NCBI GenBank assembly: GCA_003952965.2
Contig: CM025849.1
Location: forward strand, 6,545,947-6,609,946
Direction: 5' to 3'
Source of the DNA: Morella rubra
Taxonomy: Eukaryota; Streptophyta; Magnoliopsida; Fagales; Myricaceae
Length of the DNA stretch: 64,000 nucleotides
Positions 56,783 through 64,000 of the stretch are shown here, piece by piece (position 1 is the first letter of the stretch; each line of letters begins with the position of its first letter). A model generated the notes under the pieces. It made no database searches. It saw only the letters and a list, made by a program, of their open reading frames with translations, and was not told where the DNA came from. Both the position numbers and the translations under genes were made by a program.

Positions 56783-59700
56783 CCCAATCCCTACCCTGAC
56801 AATACCCCCTGGAGGAGGAATATCTGCTAATGGGCTTCCATCAGCAGTCGCCATAGCTACTTCAATGCACACATCTTTCAGTTCAACACATCTCCACAAG
56901 CCTGAATTCCAGTCAAGAAAATTTTGAAGTCTGCTTAAGCTAGTACATGTTTCTAGAGACAAACTAATGTGTGATGCTTTAGTGGTCCATTTCTTTAGGC
57001 TAGCATCAATCGGTTGATCTTCCCAGAGACAGAAGCAAGAAGGATCCTTCTCCAGGTTCAGTAGCCTTAGCTTTAATGCAGCCGATTCTGAAAAGAACAG
57101 GTTCTCAATATGAAGCCTCGCTCCGGAAAATGAGCTCTGGACATTACAGTCCATGTTACTAGCAGGACTATGCAATTTGTTCGTGTCCAAAGGAACAGTA
57201 AGATCTAATTCCTTCAGAGTCAAAATGAAGGAATTTACTGAAAAATCTGGTAAAACAGCACCGGGATTGACGACAACTCCATCAGCTAGGAAGGAACATA
57301 TCCTCAAACAGGATTCTTCCTGAAGATGGATCTGAGCCAAGAACGGGAAGGTACTGCTTAGATGTTTAGAAAATTAACATAAAAAAGGTCATTTGTAGGA
57401 CAAAAGGGGTGCATACCATAAGAGGTTGACACTCCACAACTGTTTGTGAAGCAAGAGATGGTGGAACTGGATAGGGCATGATCTGAAGAGAATGGAGACA
57501 TACTAAAGGAACACCATCAATCAACTGCCACTGTTGTTCTCCCAGAGGATATATGGGAGGGCAAAAGTTCTTAGCTGGCCAAGCAAACAAATGGAAAATA
57601 TCAATTTTATCTCACATATGCTCTACCATAGCCAAAATATTTGGTCATTGAGCTCAAGTCGATGTTCTCATGAAACTAAAATAAACACAATTGGTACCAA
57701 ATTCAGGAATATGTAGAAGATCCTTTCTTGCACTTTGCATTGATGGTTGCACTAAGGTGCAAGGAGGGCGTGAAAATGTATCCCTACATTCCAGTAACCC
57801 ATGTAAGTCATAATTCAGTTAGAATGTTAGGTAAAATCAAATAATTACAGAGAAGAAGAAGAAAAAAAGCTTCATTCCAAACATTCAGGACCAGAGTAAA
57901 GATCCAACTAGAAATATTTCTGCTCTATCAAACTGTATGTAAATCAATTGGTTCGAGCAAAGAGACAATTGATTTCTCAAGAAATAGATCAATATGTCCA
58001 GAAAATCAAAAACACTCTTTATGGATATAAAAAAGATTACAAGTTCCAAGCATAAAGCTTTTGCCTCTATTCCATTTCTTTTTAAGGTATGTTCTAAATT
58101 CCCAAATTTTAGGCAATTTCTAGGGGAACCTATTGCATACTTATTGTGTGCAGTAGGTTTCCTCTTTATAAGCAATTAACCATTAAGTGACAAAATTGAA
58201 TTGACAGATTTGAGTGGCATTTGTATCAGAGGAAAAAATATGAAACACATGCACAAAAGCTAGAACTTTCGGAAAAACAAAGCACAAAAATGGAAAGCTG
58301 TATTCCACAGATTCAAATCATAGCGACATCAAAGCTCTGAGAAGACTACTTAGAATGAGTATTCTGTAGGAACAAACACTGTGAAAAGATGTAAAACTGA
58401 AGCTAACCTTAAGAAAAGCCCACCAATCATGACCCTAGACAGGTTATTGTCATTTTCTCCATCAGACACACTGGCCTGCGAGTAAAGTAAGCACATCTCA
58501 GAGAAGTTCCGAACCTACTTAAAGCAAGGAACAGCACCAAATTCCTGGAAATGCATATAACAACTTATTAAAAGGTCTTAGAGGTTTTAAGTGCAGGAGA
58601 ATGAAAACAACAGGATGGTTTATGCAATGGTCGAATACCCTAATAAGCCACTAGTAGAACCCATCACTTGAAGTTGATTTATCTAGAAAGGTCCCACGAA
58701 AATTATCTTTGAACAAAATCATCTCAAATAACTGATGAAGCTACCACACTTCTATGAAAAACCAATTCTGAAGACACAACAGTGACATTAGTTCTATATA
58801 GAGACAGGTCCATGATCAAAAACCCATCTCACATTACATTTTCCATGTTTCTTAAGCACTGAGTATTTTAAGTATTACATTACAGAAAGCACTGAAAATA
58901 AAAACTAAGGATTGCGCACTGTTTCTTTCTTTGCTTAAGATGTGATTGAGTTTTACCCACAAAACCTTGCAAGAACAGTAAGATGAGGTCATTGGAAATT
59001 TGAAGATCAATTTAATCATTAGATACCCGTGAAAACAAGAGCGACTGCATCAAAAGTTCAAGCTGGAATTCTGCAAGCCAAAGAACAGGGAAAAGAACTC
59101 CTTCAGTTAAAATAATAATAATGATTATGTCTTATAAATAACAAGGGAAATTCTTGTACACGTGTGGGAAAACCTTTCAGAGTCAGCTAGAAAGCTAAAG
59201 GGAAATACAGTTAAGATTGCAAGAAAGCAAATTAATAGCTATATGTATAGATACATTCGAACATAAATGTTATTGAAGCGCATTATATGGATAATGAAAT
59301 TGAAAAAAAAAAAACAATGCCCTTTTTCAGAGGCTAGGGAGACAAACCAGCATCTTTAATGCCTAGAAATATATGGTCCACGATGATTGAGACTAGAGAG
59401 CGCCCTGCTGCTTCAGTAGATCGCTGCCAGGATTCCATGGGAGAGAGACTTGACTAATTGGTACATGACATCAGCAAAATGACATTTTATTGAAGAATAA
59501 CAACTAAGGCAAGAAAAACCTGTTGAGCACTTGGGTTGTTCCTCTATTTAAACACACATATAATCCCGTGAAGAAGCGCAGAAGGGCACGTAATCCTGTT
59601 CACACAATGCAATATTGACCCCATGCTATTTATTCCAAACTCAACCAAAAAGAAACCTAATTATCTTTACCCGGTTCGCTCAGTGCAGGACAAACAGCTT

Positions 59701-62700
59701 CTGTAATATGTAACTGGACCTCAAACCCAAGTGGACTGTTTAGTTCAGTCCTCTGCACCGTGATCTGGTCATCGAAATGTTATGCCATAATCAGTAATAT
59801 GGAACATAAAATAATTCAGGAATTGTAGCATTGGTTGGCTCAGATATAGATAATTTGAATTACATATGCTTGTCCAGATATCCCTTCAATAAAGCGCTCT
59901 CCACCAAAGAAAACACGTTTTGCCCCATCATCATCTCTCTGGTTTGCTCCCTCAAAAGCACAGGCTACTTCGGCATCCATGAACATATCAGGATGAGGCA
60001 GGAGATCAATAGACAAAGATTCCCATTCAAGTTTCTGGTAATGATTTTAGCACTGTTAGATAGTGATATAAACATGAGCATTTAACATCTTTGATATACG
60101 AGACTATTGGAATAAATGCAAAAGATGCACTTCTGCAGGACACATCTTATCACAAAAAAGTAAATAATGATACAGCAGAGCAATTCAAGCAGAGGAAGCA
60201 GGAAATCCCTCACTCCTCAGAACCCTGCAAGGCCCAGCCCTCCAGCAAAGGACAGCTGCCCCCCCAAAAAAAAAGCCACCCAACACGCAGAGTGATATAT
60301 GCATCATATTGACACTATTGAAATTCAGCATATTTACTTTGAACACATATATGTACTTTTTGTTACTGGAGAAATCCCGTGCTTCCTTAAGATTTACAAC
60401 CTGTTAGGAAAAAGTTGTTTAATTAGCTGTCATACAAAAGAAAGTAGTCCATAAACTATCTCATAAGCACAACCAGCAATCACCTGCCAATTTTCATCTG
60501 TGGTATATAGCAAGAGGTTGCGTATAGTGATAGATGCCATAGGCGGTGCCCTGGGGATAGTGTAAAATACATGGACATTAGAGAATGACTAACGCAGGGC
60601 AAGAGCCACAGTTAGGATTTTAAATGGGTGGTCATTTCCCGACACATTAAAAATTCAGAATGATGCTGTTGTTTGATTGTCAGCATGTTATCCTTCAAGC
60701 TATAACTAGCAAGCGCAGAAACAAAGAAATTGTTCTTTTAAGAACACTGATGAGTACTGTTACACATAGGAGGCAAAGGGTCATAAATATCATAGGTCTC
60801 AAGCATTTCATATGGAACAATGCGAATCAGGAACTTGAACTGAATTTCATAGCCACAAACATAATGTTGCTTCAACATGGACTATGACTTAAAATGTTGC
60901 ACAATATTAATCTACAATTCAATGAAAATAACACATATAGACGTCAACAGCATAATGTAAAGCAGGAAATCAGAATTGACGATATTTCTAAATTTGGTCT
61001 AAGTTTAACTGCGACTTACCATGATATGGTAAATCGTATATTCAAAAAACGCTACAAACAATCAAAGTCCACATGTAAATGATCCATACCAAATTCACAT
61101 ACACAAAAAGATAGATAAAGGCAACAAAAATTTACCAAGCTGCCCCTCCTTGGCCTTGAGCACAACCACGAGTTTCAAGTAGAATATTGACAGTGCGGAT
61201 CTCTACAGTCATTCCATCTGCAATCTGATAATCATATAAGTTGAATTGTCTTTCAGATTCAATGATTGCATTTGTGCACGTAAGTGGTAACAACCCCATG
61301 CAAGGGCGAGTGGTGGCAGCCTGGTAACCAGCATAAAACCTGCCGGCACCCTAATGGGGATGAATCCTCAAATCAAGTTCTCTGCACTACAGATCTTTAT
61401 CATTTGAGATGCATAAGTCAATATGAGTTGAAAGTACCAGGAGAAGGGAACAATGTAAATGGGTAGAAGATGAAAAGGAACATCTAAGATCTCGTTAGAG
61501 ACATTGACTATTTGGAAGCCAAAATGGGCAGTTGGGAGAATGGGAGCATGATACAGGCCCAAGGAAGAAGAATAAAGCAATCTGAGTCGCCCTTCCAACT
61601 TGGCTCAACTCACAAAGTGCTGGCTGGGCTGAGGATAGTTCTCAAGTTTGACAATTTCTGCCCAATTCCATCCGTACACTGAATATAGAAACTTAAGTAC
61701 CAAATCAGTAAATTTAACTTTAGCCAAAGTAGAAGCGCACCTTATCAGCAAATCCATAACCACTTCCCTTACCAGAGCTAGGAGATGGCGTGGTACTGTG
61801 ATGAAAGAGAACCAAAAGTTTTAACCAACAGCGCAAGCATTAGTCTTCTGGAAAAGAATGACTCCAAACGTAAAACATAATATTAAGCAAGAAAGCAAGT
61901 AACAATACCTGCTCGGACTTCTAGATGCATCCACGTCAGTATTCTCCTCTAGAACTAAATCGAGCTTATCTATTTGCACAACAATCGGCTCTACTTGGAC
62001 ATTACTTATAGATGGCAGCTACAAAAGACGCAAAAGTGCACCCAATCATAAAACAGCAATCCTCAAAAATCCAACGAAAATAAGTAATGAAACAGAGGAA
62101 AATCGAGCCTAGTTGCCGAAAAGTAGTAAAACCTAAGCTATCCACTTAGACTCACAGATTCAGCACCCTTTTTTTCTACCGATTCTTCACAATTATTCTT
62201 TTATCGTTCAGAAATTAAAAACAAAATAGAGCCATTAGTTACCAACCAGTATCTCCAATTTGCCGACCTAAAACGCCGTAGTCACACTAAGCTGCTCGGC
62301 TAGATGCATCCACGTCAATCCTAGAACTAAATCGAGCTCGAACTTGGCAAAGCTAAGTCAATCATAAAACAGTCCAACAGAGGAAAATCGAGCCTAGTTG
62401 CCGAAAAGTAGTAGAAACCTAAGCTATCCACTTAGACTCACAGATTCAGCACCCTTTTTTTCTACCGATTCTTCACAATTATTCTTTTATCGTTCAGAAA
62501 TTAAAAACAAAATAGAGCCATTAGTTACCAACCAGTATCTCCAATTTGCCGACCTTCGCCGTAGTCACACTAAGCGCCGGCGGAAATCCGACGCTCGAAT
62601 GCAAAGTGTCACCGTCTATATCTGTCATAAATTTCAGACCAGCATCCCACAATCAACACTAATGAAATGAAAAAATTCCCAACTCTGGTCCAAATTAAGC

Positions 62701-62832
62701 ATAGTAACTGCGCGATTTACCCAAATTGGACAGCCGTGCAGTCCCCCCCTGAAACTTGAACTGCTCTCTAGAGAACGATTTCAACCAGTACTTGAGCGTG
62801 TACTCCAGCGCCCGGCCCAGTATCGACTCCAT
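56783..62832 (-). CDS. VPS13-like lipid-transfer protein, 5' part, running into the gap
   Basis: Sixteen exons on the minus strand: 62832-62721, 62621-62533, 62018-61909, 61795-61741, 61224-61136, 60550-60484, 60400-60338, 60034-59864, 59764-59671, 59595-59520, 59423-59348, 59070-59027, 58475-58408, 57783-57698, 57574-57417, 57331-56783 (gap). About 635 aa are visible of a protein that is usually several thousand aa. MESILGRALEYTLKYWLKSF is the VPS13/chorein N-terminal helix. DIDGDTLHSS, TTAKVGKLEI and NVQVEPIVVQIDKLDLVLEE are the repeating beta strands of the lipid-transfer groove, followed by VVNLKEARDFSSNK and LLRFFTGLYVCLNRG. Such proteins bridge organelle membranes and move lipids in bulk. 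Exon 10 ends in phase 2 while exon 11 needs phase 0, with 4 nt apparently missing near 59535. This copy may therefore be frameshifted, unless an alternative acceptor in-frame upstream of exon 11 is used. Confidence 0.82.
61911..62574. repeat. Partial tandem duplication around VPS13-like exons 2-3
   Basis: Sequence 62043-62290 is repeated at about 62359-62574 (aaaatcgagcctagttgccg ... ccaatttgccgacc). A shortened copy of exon 3 (62293-62339, gatgcatccacgtcaatcc) sits between them. The left copy keeps the working exon 3 and a remnant of the 3' end of exon 2. The right copy keeps the working exon 2 and a remnant of exon 3. Confidence 0.85.
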
Positions 62833-64000
62833 TATTATTCTCCTTCAAGAAGCTTAGAGGAAGGTCTGGAAATAGGCCGGAGCCTCTCGTGGATCCGATC
62901 GTAAATGCGCGGAAGCACTAATCGGGTTTGGCTTCGGGACGGTGCAAGCATTGAGAGGCCTGAGTTGGCTATTATTATGAGAACGGAATTTCCAGGTGCG
63001 AATCTGAAAAAACAGGCGGGGGTGGTGGAAATGGTATGTAGCACGTGCGGGAGAGGAGTTCGTACGAGTGGCACGTGGGAAGAGGGTCAGGGGAAATGCG
63101 TTGGATCTAGGGGGTGCGTCAGGGAGGACCGGTGGATTTGTCGGTGTGCCTTCGTGTTCGGGAAAAGTAGTTGGTTTTAAGGTTAAGCTAGCGAGGCTGC
63201 AATTAAAAATTGCCAGGCCCAAGCTTTACTCAAAGTGCCAAACCTCGTTTTATAGAATTCTCTCTTTTGGTTGGTTTTCGATGAGAATGTGGCTCACGAA
63301 AAAGTTTAATTATCGTGGGAGCACATGGATTAGCATATTCAAAATACGGTAAATGAGATTTTTATTGATTTTTTTTTTTTAATAAAGGTAGCACATACAA
63401 CATGCCAACCTGCATGATATTTTCTATATTATTTTCTCTTTTTTCAAAAATTTCTTAAGAGAAAAATATAATTTTTTACCAGTAATATATTTAATATATG
63501 TAAAATGGATCAAAGACGTTATTGTTATTTTATTCTTAAAATTTGATTGTAATTAAAAGATGCACTTCTGTAGTTGGTAAGAGAAAAGTGTATTTATTTC
63601 ATCTTTTATAAATAAATTGGTATTTATTATTGGTAAACTCTTAAAATGATGGATTGGGAAAAACGGATCTAACAAGGGAAAAAAGAAAAGGAGAACACAA
63701 AAGGAAAAAAAAAAAAAAAAAGTCCCATATACTGTTAAAAGACACACAGCGTGCTTACTCAAGAGAGGCAAAATAACAGTTTTTTTTCAGTGGGTCAGCA
63801 AGGAAGAAACACAGCTGTCTCGGGCGGGCACAAAACTCTGAGGAAATGGCCCGAGGCGAATCTGCGAACTAATTGGGTTTTGATGGGCTGTGGGCCCAGC
63901 CCACCCACTAGGGCAAAATACCTTTTTCACTCTATATTTTTGGCACAGGAAAAAATCTAAAGATTGTGTGATGTGGCCCCCCCGACAGGGCAAAACTAAT
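62833..64000. other. Upstream region of the VPS13-like gene, no gene seen
   Basis: The first about 350 bp are GC-rich and contain the probable promoter and 5' UTR of the minus-strand gene; short overlapping frames there on both strands have no recognisable domain. From 63260 on the DNA is AT-rich with A and T runs and no feature I can name. Confidence 0.45.

Noticed and set aside
55688-57340. Long open frames on both strands across the N block
   Set aside because: They are open only because N codons are not stops. Only the minus-strand part right of the gap (to 57331) is supported, as VPS13-like exon 16.

Overview
This is plant nuclear DNA, almost certainly from a woody eudicot; I do not claim a genus. 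The genes have many GT-AG introns, AT-rich intergenic DNA, 5'-truncated LINEs with poly(A) tails, MITEs and microsatellites. A run of exactly 1000 N (55783-56782) marks a scaffold gap. I found no bacterial-type feature, CRISPR array, rRNA or functional tRNA.

Left third (1-25.2 kb): a recent direct tandem duplication. Unit 1 (683-11321) and unit 2 (12024-22696) are collinear and differ only by scattered substitutions and small indels. Each carries, in order, a short RTM2-like gene (alpha-crystallin/HSP20 domain plus C-terminal membrane anchor), a truncated LINE, a foldback element, a longer RTM2-like gene, and part of a minus-strand RBL gene (plant RbBP5 homologue, a WD40 subunit of COMPASS histone H3K4 methyltransferases). 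Unit 2 continues into the complete RBL gene (five exons, 549 aa). Unit 1 stops inside RBL exon 3, so its RBL is a 5'-less fragment. Its long RTM2-like gene is also broken, by a 1-nt deletion and a GT-to-GC donor change. Both short RTM2-like genes are intact. The 0.7-kb spacer between the units holds an older, diverged copy of unit sequence and a 235-bp solo LTR.

Middle (25.2-45 kb): RBL is divergent from a complete 19-exon DEAH/RHA-type RNA helicase gene (DExH5-like, 1169 aa by my exon chain). Its introns are loaded with LINE fragments, a Mutator-type MITE with a perfect 9-bp target-site duplication, and a pair of inverted repeats flanking exons 13-14.

Right third (45-64 kb): a retroposon, then a NOL (chlorophyll b reductase) gene that looks dead: a frameshift in exon 3, loss of a recognisable YxxxK exon, and no 3' exons before the gap. 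Past the gap, on the minus strand, is the 5' part of a VPS13-like lipid-transfer gene (16 exons). It may carry a frameshift in exon 10 and has a partial tandem duplication around exons 2-3.

The order RTM2-like, DExH5-like, NOL matches, from memory, the Arabidopsis order AT5G04890-AT5G04895-AT5G04900. This suggests an ancient gene block into which RBL was inserted and in which RTM2-like genes multiplied while NOL decayed. I found no convincing undescribed multi-gene system. The strongest leads are the RTM2-like cluster with divergent promoters, the decay of NOL, and the inverted repeats around helicase exons 13-14. All exon models come from reading splice sites and reading frames by eye.
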